Below are positions 57,005 through 64,000 of a DNA stretch of 64,000 bases, in pieces. Every line of letters starts with the position of its first letter. Position 1 is the first letter of the stretch. This stretch comes from Pseudogulbenkiania ferrooxidans 2002 (GTDB taxonomy: Bacteria; Pseudomonadota; Gammaproteobacteria; Burkholderiales; Chromobacteriaceae). The notes under the pieces are model-generated. The model did not search any database, was not told the origin of the DNA, and saw nothing but the letters and a program-made list of their open reading frames with translations. The position numbers and the translations under genes are program-made. The DNA lies in NCBI RefSeq assembly GCF_000174355.1, contig NZ_ACIS01000001.1, positions 62,001 to 126,000 on the forward strand, written 5' to 3'.

Positions 57005-57382
57005 ATGGCAAAACCTTCGACTGCCGACATCATCTGGCTGACCGATGTGGAAGAGCATGACTATGCCGCCGCCGCCTCCTATCTTGCCTTGCTGTGGCGT
57101 GAAGACCGCGTGGCCGAGGTGGTGGAACACCTGCAGGCGGCGCCCCTGGTGCAGTTCAGGGCCAAGGACATCTTCCGTGCCTCTCAGCTCTCCCTGCTCG
57201 GCATCAGTAATTCCCATGTTGAAAAGGACCGGTCCAAGATTCGCAAGGGGGAGGGTCTCTCGCCATTGCTGCTGGTGCGCGACGAGGCAAATGGCAAGGT
57301 GGTGATTGCCGACGGCTACCACTGGCTGTGCGCCCTCTATGGCGTCGATGAAGACGCCTGGGTGCACTGCAAAATCGTGTGA
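57005..57382 (+). CDS. Conserved protein of unknown function, ParB-like region
   Basis: The 125-residue soluble protein begins MAKPSTADIIWLTDVEEHDY. It has a QFRAKDIFRASQLSLLGISN region and a late SPLLLVRDEANGKVVIADGYHWL that recalls the ParB/sulfiredoxin fold (ADGYHRLxA motif, with Trp in place of Arg here). I believe similar small proteins are common in betaproteobacteria, but I know no function. It stands alone between tatD and an MgtC-like gene. Confidence 0.7.
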   Translation: MAKPSTADIIWLTDVEEHDYAAAASYLALLWREDRVAEVVEHLQAAPLVQFRAKDIFRASQLSLLGISNSHVEKDRSKIRKGEGLSPLLLVRDEANGKVVIADGYHWLCALYGVDEDAWVHCKIV

Positions 57383-57470
57383 GGTGCACGACTCACCTTG
57401 GCCGGCGCCGGGAGCAGCGGCGGGCAGTATACAATTCGACTCTTCACACCACGGTGCCACGCTGATCGCC

Positions 57471-58217
57471 ATGAATCTCCTCTCCCTCCCGCTGTTTGCC
57501 GGTTATTGGACCGAAACCTCGGTTGACGTCAACGTCGTGATCGTGCTCAACCTGGTTGGCGCGCTGTTGCTCGGCATCGTCGTCGGCTACGAGCGGGCCT
57601 ATCGCGGCCGTGCCGCCGGCATGCGCACCTACGGTCTGGTATGCATGGCCTCGGCGGCCTTGACCGTGGTGGTCGGCTATCCGGGGTATTGGTACGGCGG
57701 GCATATGATGAGCAGCAGCGGCGACCCCACCCGGGTGATCCAGGGCATCGTCACCGGCATCGGTTTTCTCGGTGCCGGGGTCATCATGAAGGACGGCCTG
57801 AACATCAGCGGCCTGACCACCGCCGCCTCGATCTGGGCCTGCTCCGCCATCGGGGTGCTGGTGGGCATCGGCTTCTACGCCGCCGCCATCCTGCTCACCG
57901 TGATCTGCGCGCTGTCGATGATCCTGGTCTCGCGCCTGGAACAATGGTTGCCCTCGCATCCCGCCATTGGCGTGGTGCTGCGCTTCCAGAAGGGCTTCGT
58001 GCCGCAGGAACACGCCCTGCACCGAGCCGCGCTGGAGCGCGGCTACGAGATCGCCGGCAGCAGCCTGTCGATCAGCTACCAGGACGGTCAGCCGGAGTGG
58101 CACTTCACCGCCACGGTGCTGAACAAGAACGAGGGCGCTTCGCTGTCGGAACTGGCGGAAGAATTATCGCGTTTCGACGGTGTCCAAAGTTTCAGCATGG
58201 CACCCGCCCGCAACTGA
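57471..58217 (+). CDS. MgtC/SapB family membrane protein
   Basis: The 248-residue protein has about five helices and the MgtC/SapB signature: GIVVGYERAYRGRAAGMRTYGL (about 37-58) and GFLGAGVIMKDGLNISGLTTAASIW (about 97-121). A C-terminal ACT-like domain (about 165-248) follows. Members act in survival at low Mg2+ or in membrane homeostasis. The ATG at 57471 is preceded by TATACAAT, which may be its -10 box. Confidence 0.85.
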   Translation: MNLLSLPLFAGYWTETSVDVNVVIVLNLVGALLLGIVVGYERAYRGRAAGMRTYGLVCMASAALTVVVGYPGYWYGGHMMSSSGDPTRVIQGIVTGIGFLGAGVIMKDGLNISGLTTAASIWACSAIGVLVGIGFYAAAILLTVICALSMILVSRLEQWLPSHPAIGVVLRFQKGFVPQEHALHRAALERGYEIAGSSLSISYQDGQPEWHFTATVLNKNEGASLSELAEELSRFDGVQSFSMAPARN

Positions 58218-58517
58218 ATACGGGGCGCTCTGCCGGGCAAGCGTTCCATGCGCGGCCGTGCCATGTGAGTAGGGTCGCCGTTTGCTCCGCCTGAATTCAG
58301 TCAGCCAACTGTCATTTTCACCGTCTATAGTTAGTGCCTGGCACAGGTCGCACGGCGCTGACCTCTCGCCGGCGAGCCGTGAGTCGAGCGCTTCGAGCTG
58401 GCCTGATTCGGGTCGAGCTTGCCCGTCGCTACCATGCCAGTCCGTGGTGCCGCTTGCCGGGTATCCCCCGCCCCGGCACATCCCCGTATCGTTTCGATCT
58501 CTCCCTAAGGAGACGTC
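58218..58517. other. Intergenic stretch without a recognised gene
   Basis: These 300 bases separate the MgtC-like gene from a VOC-family gene. I see no convincing reading frame, terminator or RNA gene. The promoter of the downstream gene must lie here but does not stand out. Confidence 0.4.
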
Positions 58518-58931
58518 ATGCAAATCCAGTCCTATCTGTTTTTCGATGGCCGCTGCGAAGAAGCGGTCGAGTTCTATCGTCGCACCTTGGGTGCCGAAGT
58601 GGAGATGCTGATGCGCATCAAGGACAGCCCCGAGCCACTGCCACCGGGCAGGGTGCCGCCGGGGTCGGAGGACAAGGTGATGCACGCCAGCTTCCGCATC
58701 GGCGACAGCGTGGTGATGGCCTCCGACGGCCGTTGCCAGGGGCAGCCGAATTTCCAGGGATTTGCCCTGTCGTTGTCGGTGGTCGATCAGCGCGAGGCCG
58801 AGCAGCGCTTCGCGGCCCTGAGCGAAGGCGGCCAGGTGCAGATGCCGCTGGGCCCGACCTTCTTCTCGCCGTGCTTCGGCATGGTCGCCGACCGCTTCGG
58901 CGTGTCGTGGATGATCATCGTGCCGGCGTGA
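58518..58931 (+). CDS. VOC/PhnB-like glyoxalase-fold protein
   Basis: The 137-residue protein fits the PhnB-like branch of the VOC superfamily: LFFDGRCEEAVEFYRRTLGAEV at the start, KVMHASFRIGDSVVMASDG in the middle, and FGMVADRFGVSWMI at the end. These proteins bind metal or small ligands and often have unknown activity. AAGGAG precedes the ATG. A YCII-related gene follows, a common pairing. Confidence 0.82.
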   Translation: MQIQSYLFFDGRCEEAVEFYRRTLGAEVEMLMRIKDSPEPLPPGRVPPGSEDKVMHASFRIGDSVVMASDGRCQGQPNFQGFALSLSVVDQREAEQRFAALSEGGQVQMPLGPTFFSPCFGMVADRFGVSWMIIVPA

Positions 58932-59037
58932 GTGTCGATTCTGTCGTACCCCCATCGCCATGCCGGGGAGCGCTGACCCGACCGGTTGACCCCGTTGGCG
59001 GCGTGCTCCCTGTGCAACCCATCCAAGGAGCAACGCG

Positions 59038-59466
59038 ATGCGATTCATGATGCTGATGATTCCCAAGGGCTACGAGAGCGCCGAACCGGGCGCCATGCCG
59101 AGTGCCGAGGCCGTGGCGGCGATGATGAAGTACAACGAGGCGCTGCAAAAAGCCGGCGTGTTGCTCGCCCTCGACGGCCTGCACCCGCCCTCGATGGGCG
59201 CGCGCGTCTCGTTCGAAGGCGGTCAGCCCACGGTCACCGACGGCCCCTTTGCCGAGGTGAAGGAGGTGATCGGAGGCTACTGGATGATCCAGGTGGCGTC
59301 GCGACAAGAAGCCATCGACTGGGCCAAGCGCTGCCCGGCTTCGGCCAACGAGGTAATCGAAATCCGCCAGGTGCAGGAGTTCGAGGACTTCCCGGCGGAC
59401 GTGCAACAGGCGGCCGCCGGCTTCTCGGAAATGCAGGCACCGCCGGCGGCACGACGCGAGGGGTGA
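59038..59466 (+). CDS. YCII-related (DGPF domain) protein
   Basis: The 142-residue protein has MRFMMLMIPKGYESAE, TDGPFAEVKEVIGGYWMI (the DGPF motif, about 66-83) and RQEAIDWAKRCP. DGPF/YCII proteins are small ferredoxin-like folds often found near ECF sigma factors and PhnB-like genes. None is seen here. AAGGAG precedes the start. Function is unknown. Confidence 0.8.
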   Translation: MRFMMLMIPKGYESAEPGAMPSAEAVAAMMKYNEALQKAGVLLALDGLHPPSMGARVSFEGGQPTVTDGPFAEVKEVIGGYWMIQVASRQEAIDWAKRCPASANEVIEIRQVQEFEDFPADVQQAAAGFSEMQAPPAARREG

Positions 59467-59618
59467 GCGCCTGCGCAACCGGCGCACATGGGCGCCGCCG
59501 GGCGGCTGGAAAGAGGATTGGTTGGGCCGGTTTCCCCGGCGGTACCGGGCATCTCTAGCGGTCCGGGCAGGGCGGCTGGCTGAGGGCAGGGTGTCGGAAC
59601 CGGCAGGCGACAGGCAAC

Positions 59619-59640
59619 AAAAAAGCGCCTTGCGGCGCTT
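59619..59640 (-). terminator. Terminator downstream of tRNA-Leu
   Basis: On the minus strand the stem AAGCGCC/GGCGCTT with a GCAA loop runs into six T, ending the tRNA transcript. Confidence 0.8.
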
Positions 59641-59676
59641 GATCGTGTTTTCCTGCGAGCCTTATCTGGTAAGGCC

Positions 59677-59761
59677 TGGTGCCCGGGGCCGGACTCGAAC
59701 CGGCACACCTTGCGGCGGGGGATTTTGAGTCCCCTGCGTCTACCAATTTCGCCACCCGGGC
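59677..59761 (-). tRNA. tRNA-Leu (anticodon CAA)
   Basis: The 85-base minus-strand sequence pairs its ends (GCCCGGG/CCCGGGC) and carries an encoded CCA. The anticodon loop CTCAAAA sits in the stem GGGGA/TCCCC, giving anticodon CAA for UUG codons. A class II long variable arm and a GGTTCGAGTCC T-loop are present. It lies alone between rsmI and a terminator. Confidence 0.95.
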
Positions 59762-59815
59762 AGGAAAGAGAAGGCAGTTTACCCAATGCCATCAAGCTTG
59801 TAAATGCGTGGCGCG

Positions 59816-60694
59816 TCAGTCCTTGTCCGCGTTCTTCAGCGCAAGGGCGCGGTCGTACAGCAATTTGCGGTTGGCGCCAGTGATCTGCGCCGCCAGCGTC
59901 GCCGCCTGCTTGGTGGGCAGCTCGGCGGCCAGCACCGCCAGCGTGTGCAGGGTCTGTTCGTCCAGGGCTTCCGGTTCTTCCCGCGGCGGCGCGGCGTCGA
60001 TGATCAGCACGATCTCGCCGCGCTGCTGGTTGCTGTCGGAAGCCACCCAGTCCCGCATCTCCCCGGCCGGCAGATGGCGTATGGTTTCGAAGGTCTTGGT
60101 CAGTTCGCGTGCCAGCATCAGCCTTCGCTCCGGCCCCAGTTCGACGACGATGTCCTCCAGCGTGTCGAGCAGGCGGTGCGGCGCCTCGTAGCAGGCCACG
60201 CAGAACGACGCATTGCGCCAGCCCGCCAGCACCCGGCGCCGCTCGCCCGATTTGGGCGGCAAAAAGCCGTGAAACAGGAAGGAAGTCGCGGAGAGACCGC
60301 TGGCCGACAGCGCCGCCACCACTGCCGACGGACCGGGAATCGGGCACACGCGCCGCCCGGCGTGGTGCACCGCTTCGGCCAACCTGGCGCCGGGGTCGGA
60401 CACGGCCGGGGTGCCCGCATCGGACACCTGCACCACGATCTTGTCTTCGCCGAGCCAGCGGATCACCTGCTCGGCCATGGCGCGCTCGTTATGCTCGCGC
60501 AGGCTCACCAGCTTGGCACTGATGCCGTAGGCCGACAGCAGGTGGCCGGTCACGCGGGTATCCTCGGCGCAGATCACATCCGCCACGCTGAAGGCGGCCA
60601 GGGCGCGGGCGGTGATGTCGGCCAGATTTCCAATGGGCGTGGCCACCACATATAATGTGCCGCGAGTAAAACTTTCCCGAGCAGATTCAAGCAA
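59816..60694 (-). CDS. rsmI: 16S rRNA 2'-O-methyltransferase RsmI
   Basis: The 292-residue enzyme methylates C1402 of 16S rRNA. LYVVATPIGNLADIT (about 14-28), AEDTRVTGHLL (about 42-52), VSDAGTPAVSDPG (about 90-102) and IPGPSAVVAALSASGL (about 118-133) are the family's SAM-binding segments. I chose a TTG at 60694, which leaves 13 residues before the conserved LYVV, the usual length. It is divergent from lpoA, with their starts almost touching. A copy of the 12-bp word lies inside. Confidence 0.88.
   Translation of the reverse strand: MLESARESFTRGTLYVVATPIGNLADITARALAAFSVADVICAEDTRVTGHLLSAYGISAKLVSLREHNERAMAEQVIRWLGEDKIVVQVSDAGTPAVSDPGARLAEAVHHAGRRVCPIPGPSAVVAALSASGLSATSFLFHGFLPPKSGERRRVLAGWRNASFCVACYEAPHRLLDTLEDIVVELGPERRLMLARELTKTFETIRHLPAGEMRDWVASDSNQQRGEIVLIIDAAPPREEPEALDEQTLHTLAVLAAELPTKQAATLAAQITGANRKLLYDRALALKNADKD
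60372..60385 (-). repeat. Repeated word GCTTCGGCCAACCT inside rsmI
   Basis: A single exact copy; on the gene's own strand it reads Arg-Leu-Ala-Glu-Ala. Confidence 0.8.
60627..60656 (+). promoter_or_regulatory. Likely lpoA promoter inside the start of rsmI
   Basis: A perfect TATAAT (60651-60656) with TTTCCA (60627-60632) 18 bases upstream would start transcription near 60663, 30-60 bases before the lpoA start codons. It lies within the rsmI coding sequence. Confidence 0.5.
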
Positions 60695-61816
60695 GTGAGC
60701 AAACGACGTATGCAAAGAATGGCCTCGCTGTTGGTTGGCGTGTTGACGGCCTGGCTGGGCGTGGCCCAAGCACAGGTACCGGACTATATCATCCAACTCA
60801 ACGCGGCGCCGCTCAAGGCCAGAGCCGCTGCCAGCGCACCGCACCCGGTGGCCGTCCCCGCGGCCAAGCCCGTCGTCGCGCCGGCGCCGCGTACCAGGCC
60901 GCGCATCGGCGTGCTGCTGCCGCTCGGGTCCGCCCGTCTCGGCGAAGCCGCCGAGGTGGTGCGCCAGGGCATCGAAGCCGCCGCCGCGGTCGACGACAAG
61001 GCCGACGTGGTGGTGGTGGCCGCGGACGAGGACAACGTGGCCGCACGCTACCAGACGGCATTGGCCGACGGCGTCAACGTCGTGATCGGCCCGCTGACGC
61101 GGCCCGCTATTGCCGCCGTGGCGCCGCTGGTGAAAGTGCCGACGCTGGCGCTCAACGCGCTGGATCGCGGCATGCCGGCCAATCCCAAGCTCTACAGCCT
61201 GGCCTTGGTCGTCGAGGGCGAGGCGCAGCAGATGGCCGGGGTGATGTACGACGACGGACGGCGCAACCCGCTGCTGGTGGCGTCGCAAGATGCCTTGTCG
61301 GCACGGCTGCGCAAGGCCTTCGCCGAGCGCTGGCAGGCGCTGGGTGGCAAGAGCCCTCGGGTGGTGGAGCTGGCCGGTGCCGATCAGGCGACACTATCGG
61401 CCGCCGCGGCGCAGGGTGACGCGGTATTTCTCGCCGTCGACGATAGCGAGGCGGCGGGAGTCAAGCAGGCGTTGCCTGCCGATCTGCCGGTGTATGCCAC
61501 CTCGCAGCTGAACAGCCGCCATCCGCCGGCGGCGCTCAACAACGTGCGTCTGATCGACATGCCGTGGCTCCTGCTGCCGCAGCACGAGGCGGTCAGACGC
61601 TACCCGCGTCCCGAGGGCGCGCTGACGATGCAGACCGAGCGCCTCTACGCGCTGGGCATCGACGCCTACCGGCTGGCAGTGTTGCTGGCCAACCCCAAGG
61701 CGAGTCCGGCTGCGCTGCGTCTGGACGGCGTGACCGGCGACCTCCAGCTCGGGCGCGACCGCCAGTTCACCCGCCAGCTGCCGCTGGCGGTGCTCGGCGC
61801 GGGTGGCCTGCAATGA
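60695..61816 (+). CDS. LpoA-like penicillin-binding protein activator
   Basis: The protein of up to 373 residues has a signal sequence ([12 protein letters not shown]) and a periplasmic-binding-protein type I fold from about 70. [37 protein letters not shown] and VPTLALN are typical of the LpoA/YraM C-terminal domain. It is shorter than enterobacterial LpoA because the N-terminal TPR half is missing, and it shows no lipobox. The start could be GTG 60695 or ATG 60710/60719. The place between rsmI and yraN is the usual one for lpoA. Confidence 0.78.
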   Translation: MSKRRMQRMASLLVGVLTAWLGVAQAQVPDYIIQLNAAPLKARAAASAPHPVAVPAAKPVVAPAPRTRPRIGVLLPLGSARLGEAAEVVRQGIEAAAAVDDKADVVVVAADEDNVAARYQTALADGVNVVIGPLTRPAIAAVAPLVKVPTLALNALDRGMPANPKLYSLALVVEGEAQQMAGVMYDDGRRNPLLVASQDALSARLRKAFAERWQALGGKSPRVVELAGADQATLSAAAAQGDAVFLAVDDSEAAGVKQALPADLPVYATSQLNSRHPPAALNNVRLIDMPWLLLPQHEAVRRYPRPEGALTMQTERLYALGIDAYRLAVLLANPKASPAALRLDGVTGDLQLGRDRQFTRQLPLAVLGAGGLQ

Positions 61817-62148
61817 ACGAACTGGGCCGGCAGGCAGAAGACCGGGCGCTGGCTTTCCTGCAGCAGCAGGGGCTGCGGCTGGTCGAACGCAACTGGCAGT
61901 GCAAGGGCGGTGAGATCGACCTCGTGATGCGCGAGGGCGAATACTGGGTATTCGTCGAGGTGCGTCACCGTGCCGATCAGCGCTTCGGCGGCGCCGGCGC
62001 CAGCATCACGCCGGCCAAATTGCGGAAACTCACGCTGGCGGCAGGGGTCTACCTCAGTTCCAGGGGTATCGACGCCCCCTGCCGCTTTGACGCCGTGCTG
62101 TCGCACGGTAACGGAGCCCCCGAATGGCTCAAGAACATACTGGCGTAA
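61813..62148 (+). CDS. YraN family (UPF0102) putative endonuclease-like protein
   Basis: The 111-residue protein has the Holliday-junction-resolvase-like fold: [33 protein letters not shown] (Glu-Ile-Asp active-site-like, about 35-50) and FVEVRHR. The role of YraN is unknown. The start overlaps the lpoA stop, and the order lpoA-yraN-diaA-dolP matches that of other proteobacteria. Confidence 0.88.
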   Translation: MNELGRQAEDRALAFLQQQGLRLVERNWQCKGGEIDLVMREGEYWVFVEVRHRADQRFGGAGASITPAKLRKLTLAAGVYLSSRGIDAPCRFDAVLSHGNGAPEWLKNILA

Positions 62149-62174
62149 GCTACGTCGGATACAAAAGGATGGAC

Positions 62175-62765
62175 ATGGACCTGATCGAACGCGTCAACGG
62201 ACACTTTCTGGAAAGCATCGCGGCCAAGCAGGAGACGATGGAGCAGCTGTCGCCGGCCGTCGCCGCCGCGGCCGAGCGGATGGTGGCCTGCCTGATGAAC
62301 GAAGGCAAGATTCTGGCCTGCGGTAATGGCGGTTCCGCGGCCGACGCCCAGCACTTTGCCGCCGAGATGGTCGGCCGCTTCGAGAAGGAGCGTCCGGGGC
62401 TGGCGGCCTTGTCGCTGGCCACCGACAGCTCGGCGTTGACCGCCATCGGCAACGATTACGACTTCGACATGGTGTTCTCCAAGCAGGTGCGCGCGCTGGG
62501 CCATACCAACGACCTGCTGCTGGCGATTTCCACCTCCGGCAATTCGGCCAACGTCATCGAGGCCATCTACGCCGCCCACGAGCGTGGCATGGGGGTGATC
62601 GCGCTGACCGGCAAGGACGGCGGCAAGATCGGCGAGATCCTCAGCGCCGACGACATCCAGCTCAACGTGCCGGTTTCGCGTACCGCGCGTATCCAGGAAG
62701 TTCACATCCTGCTGATCCACGCCCTGTGCGACGCCATCGACTACATGCTGCTGGGAGGAGAATGA
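62175..62765 (+). CDS. diaA: SIS-domain protein, DiaA/GmhA-like
   Basis: The 196-residue SIS protein has LACGNGGSAADAQHFAAEMVGRF (about 40-62) and LLAISTSGNSANVIEAI (about 110-126), the sugar-phosphate-binding loops. Position between yraN and the BON lipoprotein points to DiaA, which binds DnaA and times replication initiation; phosphoheptose isomerase (GmhA) is the close alternative. The ATG at 62175 has AAAGGA upstream; an ATG at 62169 is in frame. Confidence 0.85.
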   Translation: MDLIERVNGHFLESIAAKQETMEQLSPAVAAAAERMVACLMNEGKILACGNGGSAADAQHFAAEMVGRFEKERPGLAALSLATDSSALTAIGNDYDFDMVFSKQVRALGHTNDLLLAISTSGNSANVIEAIYAAHERGMGVIALTGKDGGKIGEILSADDIQLNVPVSRTARIQEVHILLIHALCDAIDYMLLGGE

Positions 62766-62766
62766 C

Positions 62767-63348
62767 ATGCGACGCAAACTCGTGCTGCTGGCCAGCGTTG
62801 CCCTGCTGAGCGTGGGGATGAGCGCCTGCGTGCCGCTCGTGGTAGGCGGCGCGGCGGCGGGGGCGGCGGTGGCGACCGATCGCCGTACCAGCGGGGCCTA
62901 TATCGATGACCAGGCCATCGAGCTGAAGGCCTCCGACCAGGTGAACGCCAAGCTGCCCTCGGCCCACGTCAACATCGCCAGCTACAACCGTGCCGTGCTG
63001 ATGAGCGGCGAAGTGCCCTCGGAAGCGGCACGCGAGCAGGCCGAGCTGATCGTGCGCGGCACGCCCAACGTACGCAAGGTCTACAACCATACCGTGGTGG
63101 CAGGTTCCTCGGCGCTGTCCGAGCGCAACAACGACACCTGGATCACCACCAAGGTTCGTACCCGTCTGTTCGACGGCAAGGGCTTCTCGCCGCAGACCAT
63201 CAAGATCGTGACCGAGCGCGGCGTGGTCTACATGATGGGCCTGGTCACCCAGGCCGAGGGCGAGGCCGCTGCCAAGGTGGTGAGCCAGACCTCCGGGGTA
63301 CAGAAAGTGGTGACGCTGTTCGAATACATCAGCGAAGTGCAGCCCTGA
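62767..63348 (+). CDS. dolP: BON-domain outer-membrane lipoprotein, DolP/YraP-like
   Basis: The 193-residue lipoprotein has a signal ending VGMSAC (Cys at 21) and two BON domains (about 48-115 and 125-190) with GEVPSEAAREQAELI and GVVYMMGLVTQAEGEAA. DolP binds anionic lipids at the division site and supports outer-membrane integrity. The order after diaA is the conserved one. A strong terminator follows. Confidence 0.88.
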   Translation: MRRKLVLLASVALLSVGMSACVPLVVGGAAAGAAVATDRRTSGAYIDDQAIELKASDQVNAKLPSAHVNIASYNRAVLMSGEVPSEAAREQAELIVRGTPNVRKVYNHTVVAGSSALSERNNDTWITTKVRTRLFDGKGFSPQTIKIVTERGVVYMMGLVTQAEGEAAAKVVSQTSGVQKVVTLFEYISEVQP

Positions 63349-63368
63349 GGCGGCACGGTTTTGCCATG

Positions 63369-63397
63369 AAAAACGGACCGCGTGGCGGTCCGTTTTT
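63369..63397. terminator. Terminator between dolP and the EAL gene
   Basis: A perfect 12-bp stem AAAAACGGACCG/CGGTCCGTTTTT with a CGTGG loop is symmetric and serves both converging genes. Confidence 0.9.
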
Positions 63398-63418
63398 GCG
63401 TCGGCAGGGCCGATCCGT

Positions 63419-64000
63419 TCAGTTGCGCGCCACCAGCACGTCGGCGCACAGCACGTGCATCGCCTCGTCGATCTCGATCGCCATCGACAGCGTCACGCAG
63501 TTGCGGGTGTCGGTCATCGACAGGTAGGGATCGCTCATGTACAGCACACCGGGCTGGTCGATGGCGTGCTGGAAGTAGGCGCGCCGCGACCAGATCGCCC
63601 CGGTGGTGTCGGTCAGCGGGGCCAGCTTGGGGTCTTCCGGCGCCGGCGGCTGCAGCGAGTTGAGGTTCTGGCCGATCTGGCGGCCGGCGCTGTCGAGCAG
63701 GAAGCAGCGGATCACGTCCGGCATGTTCAGCATCGGCGTGGCGGCGTGCAGGAACGGCGTGCCCTGCATCAGCGCGATGGCGGTCTGCACGAAGGATTGC
63801 CGTGCCAGCTCCAGTTGTCGCCGCGTCAGCTTGCGCTTGAGCAGCTCGCGCACCATCAGTTCGTCCCAGCGCGCATCGATGCGCGGGGTGATCACGCTAT
63901 CGTTTTCCGGCTGTTCGTGCGGGCGCGAGATGTAGTAGCCCTGGACCAGGTCGCAGCCGGATTCCAGCGCGATCAGCACGTCCTTCTCGGTTTCGATGCC
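63419..64000 (-). CDS. EAL-domain protein with C-terminal sensor domain (cut by window end)
   Basis: The visible 193 residues are the C-terminal part. They contain the end of an EAL domain (LIALESGCDLVQGYYISRP, the last helix and strand) and a PAS/cache-like domain with LDSAGRQIGQNLNS and SDPYLSMTDTRNCVTLSM, similar to YkuI-type EAL-associated domains. The catalytic EAL motif lies outside the window. It probably degrades or senses c-di-GMP. It is the third c-di-GMP protein in the window, after YcgR and LapD. Confidence 0.8.
   Translation of the reverse strand, partial: GIETEKDVLIALESGCDLVQGYYISRPHEQPENDSVITPRIDARWDELMVRELLKRKLTRRQLELARQSFVQTAIALMQGTPFLHAATPMLNMPDVIRCFLLDSAGRQIGQNLNSLQPPAPEDPKLAPLTDTTGAIWSRRAYFQHAIDQPGVLYMSDPYLSMTDTRNCVTLSMAIEIDEAMHVLCADVLVARN

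Overview
The window comes from a GC-rich betaproteobacterium. The gene order ilvB-ilvN-ilvC-psd-pssA-leuA, the block hisGDCBHAFIE-HIT-tatABC, and a caa3-type cytochrome oxidase cluster with ctaA, ctaB and sco fit Betaproteobacteria. Within them a member of the Neisseriales (Chromobacteriaceae-like) is my best guess. That placement is inferred from gene content and protein resemblance, not from a search. Almost all of the window is core chromosome. I see no insertion sequence, prophage, integron or CRISPR array.

Layout: 1-2930 holds a truncated solute-binding protein, tsaC, a tolQ-like gene without tolR/tolA/tolB/pal, and an EamA exporter. 2927-5791 holds an Lrp/AsnC regulator, a possible small-RNA locus, and phoB-phoR behind a Pho box. 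5887-15832 holds transaldolase, a hemerythrin protein, a GNAT-AmpD fusion, kup, proS, a lytic transglycosylase, guanine deaminase and an RDD protein. 16062-24425 covers branched-chain amino acid synthesis (ilvBNC, leuA), phospholipid synthesis (psd, pssA) and bioD. 24652-33326 is the cytochrome c oxidase operon with its haem A and copper assembly genes. 33328-43240 is a YcgR-like PilZ protein followed by the histidine operon, the Tat translocase and a DUF2069 protein. 43332-55973 is a complete Lap-type adhesin system: type I exporter (lapB, lapC, lapE), a LuxR-type regulator, a giant repeat adhesin whose reading frame is broken twice, and the c-di-GMP receptor/protease pair lapD-lapG. 56102-64000 holds tatD, several small enzymes, tRNA-Leu, rsmI, lpoA, yraN, diaA, dolP and a truncated EAL protein.

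The strongest unexplained signal is a 12-bp word, CTTCGGCCAACC and its complement. It occurs 12 times exactly (about 0.02 expected by base composition). It forms inverted pairs at gene ends, where the pairs look like terminators, and also lies as single copies inside genes. This is the arrangement shown by the DNA uptake sequences of Neisseriaceae, but with a different word. Other points worth attention are a helix-turn-helix domain fused in frame to LeuA behind its own promoter and operator-like repeats, the GNAT-AmpD fusion, a lipoprotein-type LapG, the broken adhesin, large palindromic intergenic elements, and a cluster of c-di-GMP proteins (YcgR, LapD, EAL).
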